Source: G963664115 sp965263045
GTDB taxonomy: Bacteria > Acidobacteriota > Terriglobia > 20CM-2-55-15
Reading direction: 5' to 3'
Assembly: GCA_965263045.1 (NCBI GenBank)
Contig: CBDHGK010000041.1
Location: forward strand, 2,604,001 to 2,668,000
DNA length: 64,000 bases
In this document: positions 19,314-27,552 of the stretch, in pieces
Layout of the letters: each line of letters begins with the position of its first letter
Position numbering within the stretch: position 1 is the first letter of the stretch
Position numbers and translations under genes: made by a program
The notes under the pieces: model-generated
What the model was told of the DNA's origin: nothing
Seen by the model: only the letters and a program-made list of their open reading frames with translations
Databases searched by the model: none

Positions 19314-19411
19314 ACCGCCCGGCGCGCACCTTGCCCTGACGGCGCCTCTTTTCAGCCACGTCTTCGAGTGGCCCGACGAGCTTCGCGACGAAAATCCTTG
19401 AAAAACGCAGG
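19314..19411. mobile_element. MITE family C, right part only
   Basis: 98 bp matching the right half of the element at 14381-14555 (CTTGCCCTGACGGCGCCT, CTTCGCGACGAAAA, end GAAAAACGCAGG), followed by CTAG 19412-19415. The left half is absent: the IS1182 right end abuts it. The following CTAG contains the stop codon of the aminotransferase. Confidence 0.65.
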
Positions 19412-20578
19412 CTAGGATCGGTTGCCTCTCCAGGCTATGAGGGCGGACACGGCCCCGGCAATGGTTTCCCTCGATTCGGCAAACGAGAACCGCACGAAGC
19501 GATGGCCCCGAACCGGATCGAAGTCGACGCCAGGTGTTATGGCAACTCCGGTTTCTTCCAGCATCCGAGCGCAAAAGGACACGCTGTCGTCTGTAAGGTC
19601 GCTCACGTCGGCATAGACATAGAATGCCCCGTCGGCAGGAGAGAGGCGCTCGAATCCCGCTTTGGGTAGTTGCTCGAGCAGCAGTACCCGATTTATTGCA
19701 TACCGTGCGACGTTCAGATCCAGTTCCTCGACACAGTCGAATGCTGCCACGGCCGCCAACTGCGACAGCGTCGGCGGCGAGATAAAGAGGTTCTGCGCGA
19801 GGCATTCGATCGGCCGTAACAGGTCTTCGGGTACGATCATCCAGCCCAGCCGCCAGCCCGTCATCGAATAATACTTGGAGAAGCTGTTGATGACGCAGGC
19901 TTCATTCCCGAATGAGAGTGCCGTCGAGGCCCTCGTTCCGTAAGTGATGCCATGATAGATCTCGTCGGAGATCATGCGGATGCCGTGGCTGTGACAATAG
20001 GCCGACAGATCACTCAGGCTCTGATTGTCGAGCATTGTACCGGCAGGGTTTGAAGGGCTCGCTACGATCAGGCCATCGATCATTCCCGTCCGACTGACGG
20101 CCTCGTCCAACAGGTCCAGGGTGGGTTGGAACCGGTGACGGGCTTGGGTCAGCAACAGCACCGGCTCGATCCCGAAGGCCGACAAGATATTGCGGTAGCA
20201 GGGATATCCGGGTGCCGCCATCGCCACGCGGTCGCCGACATCGAAGGCAGCGAGAAACGAGAGGACAAATGCCCCGGAGGAGCCGATGGTGACGACCACA
20301 CGCGACGGATCGACGCTGACGCCGTAGTAGTCACGATAGTGTCGGGCGATCGCCGAGCACAGTTCAGGTACGCCGAATGCCACGGTATAGCCCAGCCGAT
20401 CGCCTTCGAGCGCCCGCCGAGCCGTCTCAATGACGCCTCGCGGGGCCCGACTGCCGGGTTGCCCGACCTCCAGGTGATAGACGGCCTTTCGCTCTCCTTC
20501 TCGATCGGCGGCCGCGGCCATGACATCCATTACGATGAACGGAGGAATCGCGCTGCGGCGTGAGGATTTTAGCGCCAT
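19412..20578 (-). CDS. Class I/II PLP-dependent aminotransferase
   Basis: A 388-residue fold-type I aminotransferase, cytosolic. PLP site residues are visible: SPSNPAGT (about 175-181, Asn contact), ISDEIYHG (Asp205 and Tyr208) and INSFSKYYSMTGWRLGW with Schiff-base lysine at about residue 235. The C-terminal HRFVRFSFAES carries the carboxylate-binding arginine. The opening SAIPPFIVMDVMAAA is usual for the subgroup, so ATG 20578 is a good start. It transfers an amino group between an amino acid and a keto acid; the exact substrate is unknown. The TAG stop lies within the CTAG bordering the MITE-C remnant. Confidence 0.87.
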   Translation of the reverse strand: MALKSSRRSAIPPFIVMDVMAAAADREGERKAVYHLEVGQPGSRAPRGVIETARRALEGDRLGYTVAFGVPELCSAIARHYRDYYGVSVDPSRVVVTIGSSGAFVLSFLAAFDVGDRVAMAAPGYPCYRNILSAFGIEPVLLLTQARHRFQPTLDLLDEAVSRTGMIDGLIVASPSNPAGTMLDNQSLSDLSAYCHSHGIRMISDEIYHGITYGTRASTALSFGNEACVINSFSKYYSMTGWRLGWMIVPEDLLRPIECLAQNLFISPPTLSQLAAVAAFDCVEELDLNVARYAINRVLLLEQLPKAGFERLSPADGAFYVYADVSDLTDDSVSFCARMLEETGVAITPGVDFDPVRGHRFVRFSFAESRETIAGAVSALIAWRGNRS

Positions 20579-20797
20579 AGGTAGTTACCTGTCTGGACTG
20601 CTGAAAACTGACTCGAATGCGTCGGGTCGGATCCCCTCATTTCCATTCGGCACAGAGGTCGCTGGCAGTGAGGGGAACCCCCAGCTGAGAGACCCGTCGC
20701 TCCCGGCAGCATGCCGGAAACCGCTGATTCGAAGTCGTGCAGGGCGGAATTCATGGTTCAAGAGCCCATCTCGCCTAAATCCCTGCGAGACCGGCCT

Positions 20798-21451
20798 TCA
20801 CCACGGATGTTCCCGCCCATCCCAGGTCCAGAAGCGGCCGTGTTCAGTCGGCGTCAATCCCTCTATGACGCCGATGACGCCGGCCGCGCTCTCTTCTACG
20901 CTGAGTGGAGCATTGGGTCCGCCCATGTCGGTACGGACCCATCCCGGATGCATAACGATCGCGATCAGTCCGAGGCGTGCCCATTGCGGAGCGCGCTCGC
21001 GGAAAGCATCGTTCAGCGCCGCTTTGGATTCTCCATAGGTACCCAGACCGCGGGAGCCGCCCCTGCGTGCGCCGAGTTGACTCGTCATCAGGACGACTTT
21101 TTTCTGCGGGCTGCGGCCAATCGCCGGCAACAGCGCTGCGGTCACGGCGAGCGGCGCAACTGCGTTGACTGCCATGACGTCGGCCGGGGGAAGGACATCG
21201 TCCCCTACGCCCGCGTTGTGGATCAGGACGTCTATGCCCTCGTGTCGAACGGCCTCCGACAGGTCTGCAATGTTGCGGGCATCTCGAACTTCGAGATCAT
21301 GCAGCCTGACATCTCCGGGAATTTGTCCCAGTGCGCCCGGACTTTCCGTGTCGCGAGTCGTTGCGTGCACGCGCCATCGGGCATGGGCATACTGGCGGGC
21401 AAGTTCAAGTCCGATTCCCCGGCTTGCACCCACGATCATTGCTGTCGGCAT
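20798..21451 (-). CDS. Short-chain dehydrogenase/reductase
   Basis: A 217-residue Rossmann-fold oxidoreductase. The cofactor motif GASRGIG is near the N-terminus, NAG is in LIHNAGVGDD, and the catalytic YGESK (Tyr139, Lys143) is preceded by Ser124 in MTSQLGARR. I start at ATG 21451, which gives the compact MPTAMIVGASRG N-terminus; a longer frame begins at 21505 but adds only a non-family leader. It resembles the C-factor-like small SDRs. Substrate unknown. It lies downstream of the VOC gene on the same strand, 230 bp away. Confidence 0.85.
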   Translation of the reverse strand: MPTAMIVGASRGIGLELARQYAHARWRVHATTRDTESPGALGQIPGDVRLHDLEVRDARNIADLSEAVRHEGIDVLIHNAGVGDDVLPPADVMAVNAVAPLAVTAALLPAIGRSPQKKVVLMTSQLGARRGGSRGLGTYGESKAALNDAFRERAPQWARLGLIAIVMHPGWVRTDMGGPNAPLSVEESAAGVIGVIEGLTPTEHGRFWTWDGREHPW

Positions 21452-21682
21452 GCTGTGTCCCTGGCAGGGTCCGCTTCGGCCGGGCCACTGGCGAACAAAG
21501 AACACAAGACGCGCCCCGACCTCACCGGACGCCGAGACCGCCCGGGCCCGCTCACCCTCGCTCGGGGCGTGAACAACTTCCCACGTCCAGTCGGATGACG
21601 GTGGTCTCCTGAGTCAGAAGCTCATAGCGCTAATCTGATGGCACAGCAGGAGCGCCTGCCCCCGGTCCCGGACCACTGCTGC

Positions 21683-22495
21683 CTAACGCGGGCTGGCCCG
21701 TTCGTTCAACTCAATATAGGTGCCCCAGGGATCATAAATAAACGCAAGCGCATTCCCGGATTGTTCGTTCTTCGTGTAAGGCCGGGCCAGTTCGATTCCG
21801 GCTGCTTCGAGATTCTTCGTGAACGCTTCCAGGTCCATGACGTCGAAACCGATGTGGTCGAGCGCCCGCCCCTTGGTGGTGACCGTCGCCGCGTCTGTAC
21901 TGGAGAATGTCAGATTCACTCCGGGCAGGTCCGCCGCCTGGTTGCTTCCCCGCATCCCGGGCTTCGCGCCGAAAACCTTCGCGTACCACGCCTGAATCTC
22001 CGGTATTTCGGATTCCGGTATCCAGAAGTGAACGTGATGGTGCTGAATCGCGAATTCCTGGTCTCTGTTTTCCAGAATCTCGATTCGCAGTTGATCCGGC
22101 GTAACGACATACGCTTGAGTCGTCCTGCCATTATTGCCTGGCAGAACCTGGACACCTGCCGGCTTCCATTGGGCCGTGGCTCGGGGAACGTCCTGCACGG
22201 TAAAACCGACGTGATTCACCACGCTGCCGACCGTGCCGCCGTCCGACGCGGGTGCGCCCGGGTTCAGATGCAGATAGACGTAGACACCGGGAAACCGCAC
22301 GACTTCGAAATTCCCAGCTTTGATCGCGGTGCCACCCATCGCGACAAACAAATCCCTGGTGGTTTCCACGTTGCCCGTATTGAGATGCCAGTGTCCCATG
22401 GTCACGCCCGCTTCATTGGGAGGAAACGATTGCGCCCACGCCGCGTTTGCCGTCAACATCAAAATCACCAACAGAACTGATCTTAGTCTTCTCAA
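21683..22495 (-). CDS. Exported VOC-superfamily protein (two glyoxalase-like modules)
   Basis: About 270 residues. I choose the TTG at 22493-22495 as the start: AAGGAG lies just upstream and it gives a clean signal peptide MRRLRSVLLVILMLTANAAWAQ, whereas ATG 22576 adds a 27-residue leader. Two beta-alpha-beta modules follow: GHWHLNTGNVETTRDLFVAM ... VNHVGFTVQD, then HHHVHFWIPES ... LDHIGFDVMD and the ending FIYDPWGTYIELNE. VOC proteins bind a divalent metal and act as lyases, isomerases or dioxygenases. Periplasmic location is unusual for the fold but common in this phylum. Similar in plan to 23541-24344. Confidence 0.8.
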   Translation of the reverse strand: MRRLRSVLLVILMLTANAAWAQSFPPNEAGVTMGHWHLNTGNVETTRDLFVAMGGTAIKAGNFEVVRFPGVYVYLHLNPGAPASDGGTVGSVVNHVGFTVQDVPRATAQWKPAGVQVLPGNNGRTTQAYVVTPDQLRIEILENRDQEFAIQHHHVHFWIPESEIPEIQAWYAKVFGAKPGMRGSNQAADLPGVNLTFSSTDAATVTTKGRALDHIGFDVMDLEAFTKNLEAAGIELARPYTKNEQSGNALAFIYDPWGTYIELNERASPR

Positions 22496-22672
22496 AGCCG
22501 ACTCCTTTGATTGAGCTTGACCGCCCCCAATCGGGCAAGGGTCCCCAGCTCGGAATGGTATTGTCGAAGGCACCAACTTAACACCGTCAGGACAATTTGA
22601 GGCCGTTTGAATGCAGATCGCTCATCGGGCGCGATCGCTTTCCACGGGGAAAACGACGCCAGCTTCTTATCC

Positions 22673-22708
22673 TTGGATGCATTGTTGGATGCATTGAAGG
22701 ATGCACTG
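22673..22708. repeat. Three tandem 12-bp repeats
   Basis: TTGGATGCATTG twice, then AAGGATGCACTG, head to tail. It lies in the 373-bp gap between the divergent VOC gene (start 22495) and GlcG-like gene (start 22869), so it could be a cluster of protein-binding sites or simple slippage. Confidence 0.6.
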
Positions 22709-22868
22709 AAGCAGGGCTGCGGGGCATTCGGATCAGCTACAATAACGCGTTGACCCGGACCAGACAACGTTGGGCAGGTCTTTCCGCGGCTGGGTCAGTG
22801 GTGAATCCGCGGCCTGTGTGCCCGACCTGAAACTTGCAATTGGTCGGTGAGACCAATGGAGGGTTGCT

Positions 22869-23402
22869 ATGTCTCGATTGACGATTTCCCGCACCGCCGT
22901 CACGCTGATGGTGTCGGCCATTTTCATAACGGTGTCACTTGCCATGACCCCGGCCCCCGCCGTTGCCCAGACCTTGGTTCAACACAACATCTCGGCCGCG
23001 CAGGCGATGGCTGTTGTTGACGGGGTGATTGAATCCTGCGGTCGTAACGGCGATCTGATCACCGTGACGATCGCAGTGGTCGATCGCGCCGGCCAGCCCC
23101 GGCTGATGCTCGCTGGAGACACATCGTCGCCGCATAATCTCGATCTGGCCCGGCGCAAGGCTTATACCGCGCGGACCTTCCGGAGGACGTCACTGGAATG
23201 GGCGGGACGAACGGCGGGAGATGCGCCCCAGGCCGGCCAGCGCCAACTCTCGGGTGTGATACCGCTGGGCGGTGGCGTACCGATCATGCTCGGTGACGAG
23301 CCCATTGGTGGAGTCGGCGTATCCGGTGCAATGGGTGGCCAGCCGGCCGACGAAGCCTGCGCGATGGCGGGAGTGGCGGCGATTGGCGATCAACTGCGAT
23401 AG
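22869..23402 (+). CDS. Exported GlcG/HbpS-type (DUF336) protein
   Basis: A 177-residue protein: signal peptide ending PAPAVAQ, then the DUF336 domain. Readable hallmarks are ITVTIAVVDRAGQPRLMLAGD, ARRKAYTARTF, SGVIPLGGGVPIM and GGVGVSGAMGGQPADEACA. HbpS of this family binds heme and senses redox stress outside the cell; GlcG itself is of uncertain role. GGAGGG precedes ATG 22869. Its neighbours do not indicate a pathway. Confidence 0.85.
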   Translation: MSRLTISRTAVTLMVSAIFITVSLAMTPAPAVAQTLVQHNISAAQAMAVVDGVIESCGRNGDLITVTIAVVDRAGQPRLMLAGDTSSPHNLDLARRKAYTARTFRRTSLEWAGRTAGDAPQAGQRQLSGVIPLGGGVPIMLGDEPIGGVGVSGAMGGQPADEACAMAGVAAIGDQLR

Positions 23403-23540
23403 CGCTTCAATCGGAACTGGTTTGGGTGGAACGCATCAACGTCGGGCAAGGCAGGCGGAGCCTTCCCGCAGGAAATCATGGTGCGGCTCGTAGTCCCAAT
23501 GTTCTTCAGGAACCGGAGGGAGGTCGTTCGGCCATCCCGG

Positions 23541-24344
23541 TCAGTTACCGACAACCTCCGCGATTTCAAAGTGGATGCCTTCGGGTCCTTCAAAGAACAT
23601 CAGGTCAGAGCCCGGCGGGTTGGGTCTGACAAGGTAAGGCGCATACCCGGAAGCTTCGAGCGTTGCGCGGAACGCTTCCAGCGAGGGGACACGGAAACCG
23701 ATATGATCGATTGACCGGTAGCGACTGGGCGAGGCCGCTCCGGCGGGAACCTGCGATATCTGGACCCAGAGGTCACCGTACAGGATGGTGTGGAACTGAC
23801 CTTTACCGCGCGCCGGTATATCTTCGCCGCCGAAGACTTCAAGGAACCAGTCGTGAACGGAGTCTGCATCGCTCGCCATCATATGCACGTGATTCACGCC
23901 CGTGTAGACCGGGTCTTCGAGTAGCTCGACGCGCGCTCCCCAGGGATCCACGATAAACGCAATGGTCGATGCCGTAATACCGACCCGCGGCTCGTCGGTG
24001 ACCTCGGCGCCCATTTCCCTGGCTCGGGCCACGGTAGCCGCGACGTCCTCCACAGCGATGCCGAAGTGATCGATGACACTGCCCTGGCTCGATAGCGTCT
24101 GGCCTTCCGCCGGCATGGTCATCACCATCCCGTTACCATATCGAACAGCCTGTCCCGGGCCCCGCGAGATCACCTCACCGCCGAGCAGTGCCTGATGCCA
24201 CACCGCTGCCTCGTTCGTATCCGGAACGCGCATGTGCACATGGGTAAACACGCTCTGTGCCAGGGCGGAACCTGGAAGCAGGCACATTCCAACCGTCAGG
24301 CACAAGAGCTGGATTCGAAGCCGTGGACTATCCGCAAATGACAT
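23541..24344 (-). CDS. Exported VOC-superfamily protein
   Basis: A 267-residue protein with a signal peptide (IQLLCLTVGMCLLPGSALAQ) and two VOC modules: FTHVHMRVPDTNEAAVWHQA ... IDHFGIAVEDVAATVA ... FIVDPWGARVELLE, then VNHVHMMASDADSVHDWFLE ... IDHIGFRVPSLEA ... FFEGPEGIHFEIAE. His and Glu at the expected metal positions are kept (HVHM, ELLE, FEIAE). ATG 24344 has GGGGAG upstream; the frame opens earlier at 24428 without support. It follows the MBL gene (24516-26075) on the same strand with a 171-bp gap, so co-transcription is possible. Confidence 0.82.
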   Translation of the reverse strand: MSFADSPRLRIQLLCLTVGMCLLPGSALAQSVFTHVHMRVPDTNEAAVWHQALLGGEVISRGPGQAVRYGNGMVMTMPAEGQTLSSQGSVIDHFGIAVEDVAATVARAREMGAEVTDEPRVGITASTIAFIVDPWGARVELLEDPVYTGVNHVHMMASDADSVHDWFLEVFGGEDIPARGKGQFHTILYGDLWVQISQVPAGAASPSRYRSIDHIGFRVPSLEAFRATLEASGYAPYLVRPNPPGSDLMFFEGPEGIHFEIAEVVGN

Positions 24345-24515
24345 GGTGCACTCCCCGTATTCTGTTGGGCCGGAGCAGGCAAGGCCTGCTTGATTGCCTG
24401 TATCGGTCTGCATATCGCCAGGATTCATTCGACAAAAGCACCGATTTTCCGAGCGATGGTATTTATTCTACATCACGCCTGTCTGGATGCCGATCCTGTG
24501 TGACCCGGCAGGAAC

Positions 24516-26075
24516 TTAGTCCGCCTCGCCGACGATACGGACGAACTCTTCGTGGGTCCCCACCCGACCATGAATTGGGACGTGGCGGTCGACGTCCAAT
24601 CCCAGCCGCTCCAGGTTGCGGTAGAGCATCCGCATTCTGCGGTTGGGTGGACCCGCTGCGGCGCCCGCCGCCGGGGGCGAGTAGAGGTCTGCATTGACCA
24701 GAAGCTTCTCACCGGGCAGATAGGCGATCACCATATTTTCGACATGGTTCAGATTCCGAACCGCGTGAATCTCCAGTGTCCGCTCGCCGTCGCTCAACAC
24801 GTAGTTTTGCGCCAGCGTCTCGAATCGATCGTAGGGTGTGGCGGTCGACGGCATCGGATGCAGCGATAAGCGGTCCGGATCCACCGTCCGGGGCGCGGGT
24901 GAAAACAGAATCCGTTCATAGAAATCCCGATTCGCCGCGGCCACGACGATCCGGGCACCGTCGGAGTAATAGGTGCGGAGCCCTCCGATGTGATCGAAAT
25001 GGTGGTGCGTACTCACGACGTACTCGATGGCCTTGTTGGGAGCCAGCCGCCCGATTTCCGCCATCACCGCCAGTGAGCGTTCCTCATTCAATGGCGCCTC
25101 GATCACGGCCACGAAATCACGAAACTCGACGGCAACGCTGTTGTGCGATCCACCGCCGATGAGCCATACGCCGTCGGCCAGGGGTTCCGTTTCCACACGA
25201 ACCTCCCCCGCACTCGCCCGTCGCACCGAGTCTGGAACGACTGGCGGGGCGGGGCCGCCGTTTGCCCGGACGCCGGCGACATTGACCTGCAGGAAGTTGG
25301 GGTCCAGATACCAGAACTTCTGGCTGTGGTCATAGCCGCTGGCTCCGGCGTGCCCGTGGATGCTCGTCGGGAACTGTGTGCCGTCGAAATCTTCATAGTC
25401 GGTGTATCGAATCTCATAGAGCATGTCGCCGAAGACGGGATTGGCCACCCGCGTCTGGACGTATTCGAGCAGGTTCTGATCGGTGAACATGCCGCTCAGA
25501 CGATATTTTCCCAGCGCTCTGAACGAGACCACGGTCACAGTCTGGATCGAGTCGTCGACGGCCAGTATGCGGCGCGTAAACGCCGTCGCGTTGTCACTGG
25601 CCATGGCCGCCTTCACAAAGCCGTGCGGGGTGAGCAGGATCTCCAACTGCCGCAATTCCACTGCATTCGGAGCTGGAATCGGATCGCCGCCCCGGTCGTT
25701 CCAGGCATAGCTGCCGTTGACGACCGTAGTCCGGGTCTGGTCGCCCTGAAGCGGCGTCCCCCCTCCGCCGCGCGGGGGGTAGTCTCCCTGACTGCGGGTC
25801 ACGGTTTCCCGCATCGAGGGAGTGTCGTAGTCGATCGTCCGGGTATAGCGGGTGGCCTCGAAGTGGGGCCAGCCCTCTCCGACGTCATGCAGGGTCGCGC
25901 TGTAGCTCTGACCGAGGGCGGCCACCCACCCCGTGCCGGAATACTCGATGGATCTCAGGTTGGAGGCGCCCATCGCCTCGGATGCGGCCTCAAGCACCGA
26001 CCGCACATCCTGGGCGATGGCGGGTCGAGGCGTCATTCCAAGAAGGACAACAAGCATGAGAATTCGACTGGTCAT
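24516..26075 (-). CDS. Large exported MBL-fold hydrolase
   Basis: A 519-residue protein in two parts. A signal peptide (ending RPAIAQ) is followed by about 270 residues of lipoprotein-carrier-like beta structure (SIEYSGTGWVAALGQSYSAT, YEDFDGTQFPTSIHGHAG). The C-terminal metallo-beta-lactamase domain has VVSTHHHFDHIGGL (HHHFDH at about 357-362), NLNHVENMVIAYLPGEKLLV with NADLYSPP, and HVPIHGRVGTHEEF. ATG 26075 is preceded by GGGGAGATACC. Role: a periplasmic zinc hydrolase of unknown substrate. A truncated MITE-A lies just upstream (26135-26315) and may affect its promoter. Confidence 0.85.
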   Translation of the reverse strand: MTSRILMLVVLLGMTPRPAIAQDVRSVLEAASEAMGASNLRSIEYSGTGWVAALGQSYSATLHDVGEGWPHFEATRYTRTIDYDTPSMRETVTRSQGDYPPRGGGGTPLQGDQTRTTVVNGSYAWNDRGGDPIPAPNAVELRQLEILLTPHGFVKAAMASDNATAFTRRILAVDDSIQTVTVVSFRALGKYRLSGMFTDQNLLEYVQTRVANPVFGDMLYEIRYTDYEDFDGTQFPTSIHGHAGASGYDHSQKFWYLDPNFLQVNVAGVRANGGPAPPVVPDSVRRASAGEVRVETEPLADGVWLIGGGSHNSVAVEFRDFVAVIEAPLNEERSLAVMAEIGRLAPNKAIEYVVSTHHHFDHIGGLRTYYSDGARIVVAAANRDFYERILFSPAPRTVDPDRLSLHPMPSTATPYDRFETLAQNYVLSDGERTLEIHAVRNLNHVENMVIAYLPGEKLLVNADLYSPPAAGAAAGPPNRRMRMLYRNLERLGLDVDRHVPIHGRVGTHEEFVRIVGEAD

Positions 26076-26134
26076 TGGTATCTCCCCGGTAGACCTGGTT
26101 GGTTTCGAATGGTATGGGACAGGGCACAGTGTAG

Positions 26135-26315
26135 CAGTCCGTGGCAGAAGTGGCATAAATCTAAAAGGCCGCGCGCAAACGTCTTCGGGTTGGAGGCGCG
26201 AAGTGGTGAGCGGGCACCGGAGTACGCGACCGAGGCCGCGGGCGCTTGGATTTCAGCGTGGCCCGTCTTAACAGTCTCGGACAAAGCCTGCGACCCGAAG
26301 AGCACTGGGCCACAA
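26135..26315. mobile_element. MITE family A, partial copy
   Basis: The left end CAGTCCGTGGCAGAAGTGGC and about 180 bases match family A (GTCTTCGGGTTGGAGGCGCG, GGCCGCGGGCGCTTGGATTT, GACAAAGCCTGCG). The right half and right end are missing. The 26316-26463 remainder of the gap shows nothing. TAG precedes the left end (26132-26134). Confidence 0.65.
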
Positions 26316-26463
26316 CCGTCATCAGCCACACGCGGCCGGCTTCAGGGCCCAATCAGTACCGAGCGTTTGATTCACGACAGCCATCCGCCACATCCTCGGG
26401 ACGCATCTTGCCTCGCGATATTCGATGGGGTAGACTCCGCCCTACAAAAACGAAACACCAACC

Positions 26464-26979
26464 ATGAACTTCGATCCATTTTTTCGGTGGGTGGAACAGA
26501 CCTCCCTCAGCATCTGGCTGGTGGAATCTCCATCCATGCTTGCTTTTCCAGGCGTCCTGGTGCTGCACGCCCTGGGGATGGCGTTCCTGGTGGGAGGCAA
26601 TGTCGCGCTGGATTTACGAATACTCGGCTTCGGTCATCGTATCCCTGTGGCTTCGATGGAGAGCTTCTTTCCGGTCCTGTGGTCGGGCTTCTGTGTCAAC
26701 GCGATATCCGGGTTCCTGCTGTTGGTCGCGTATCCGACCAAAGCGCTTACGAATCCGATCTTTTACCTGAAGCTGACTTTAATCCTGCTGGCTATGTTGA
26801 CCATGCGATGGCTCCAGGTTCGGGTACTGCGCCAACCGGACCTCGAAAACCATTCCGTATTAGGGAAGGCCAGGCTCCTGGCGGGCGTGTCGATTGCCAT
26901 GTGGTTGGTGGCGGTCACGACCGGACGCCTGCTGGCCTACACCGCGACTCGTTTGACGGTGGACATGCCGAATTTTTAG
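26464..26979 (+). CDS. Integral membrane protein (DUF6644/DUF2214-like)
   Basis: A 171-residue protein with about four transmembrane helices: PSMLAFPGVLVLHALGMAFL, FPVLWSGFCVNAISGFLLLV, NPIFYLKLTLILLAMLTM and VSIAMWLVAVTTGRLLAY. The start of a first helix (SIWLVESPSMLAFPGVLVLH) carries a histidine, as does the paralogue's first helix (ESLHFIGLS), consistent with a cytochrome-b-like four-helix bundle (inference). The paralogue follows 33 bp downstream in the same direction, so the two are probably an operon and may form a heteromer. Confidence 0.72.
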   Translation: MNFDPFFRWVEQTSLSIWLVESPSMLAFPGVLVLHALGMAFLVGGNVALDLRILGFGHRIPVASMESFFPVLWSGFCVNAISGFLLLVAYPTKALTNPIFYLKLTLILLAMLTMRWLQVRVLRQPDLENHSVLGKARLLAGVSIAMWLVAVTTGRLLAYTATRLTVDMPNF

Positions 26980-27012
26980 GACCGGATGATATGAAAACCG
27001 TACGGGGCTGAT

Positions 27013-27534
27013 ATGGAATCCTTCATGGAATCGTTCCGCATCTTGATCGGCGGCACCGCCGTATCCGATTTCATGAGGGAATCCTGGTGGGCATGGCGGG
27101 TTGCCGAGAGCCTCCACTTCATCGGCCTTTCCCTCCTGATCGGAACGGTCGGCATATTCGACCTGAGGATGATGGGACTGGTAAAAAAGGTCCCGCTCAA
27201 CGCATTGCACCGTATGGTGCCCTTTGGCATCTTCGGTTACCTGATCAATGTCACGACCGGATTCTTTTTCTTCTCCGGCTTCCCCGACCAGTATATGTAC
27301 AACCCTTCCTTTCAGCTGAAGCTGGTGTTCATGGGGATGGCCGGTCTCAACGTCCTCGTCTTCTACGGGGTCGTGTACGGCCGGTTCAAATCGTTGCAGC
27401 CCGGGGACAACGCCCCGTGGGCGGCCCGCGTCATCGGAGGGGTATCCCTGTTGTCCTGGATGGCCGTAATCACGTTCGGGCGGTTGATCACGTTCTACCG
27501 CCCTCCCTGGTACTGGTGCCCGTGGTGCCAGTGA
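27013..27534 (+). CDS. Integral membrane protein, paralogue of the preceding gene
   Basis: A 173-residue protein with four predicted transmembrane helices: AWRVAESLHFIGLSLLIGTV, VPFGIFGYLINVTTGFFFFS, FQLKLVFMGMAGLNVLVFYG and VIGGVSLLSWMAVITFGRLI. It shares the order VAESLHFIGLSLLIG...DLRMMG...INVTTGF...FQLKL...GRLI with the upstream protein (VLHALGMAFLVGG...DLRILG...VNAISGF...FYLKL...GRLL). It ends FYRPPWYWCPWCQ, an unusual aromatic tail with a CPWC motif that the partner lacks. Confidence 0.72.
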   Translation: MESFMESFRILIGGTAVSDFMRESWWAWRVAESLHFIGLSLLIGTVGIFDLRMMGLVKKVPLNALHRMVPFGIFGYLINVTTGFFFFSGFPDQYMYNPSFQLKLVFMGMAGLNVLVFYGVVYGRFKSLQPGDNAPWAARVIGGVSLLSWMAVITFGRLITFYRPPWYWCPWCQ

Positions 27535-27552
27535 GAGGGACATCGCCAGTGG

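Noticed and set aside
17749..19401. Plus-strand frames of 228 and 162 codons over the IS1182
   Set aside because: Antisense to an intact IS1182 transposase.
20711..22480. Long plus-strand frames (20711-21598, 21638-22480)
   Set aside because: Antisense to the SDR and VOC genes, which have recognisable motifs.
25143..27011. 622-codon plus-strand open frame
   Set aside because: It runs antisense through the MBL gene and a MITE into another gene; its composition is Arg/Gly/Val-rich without domains.
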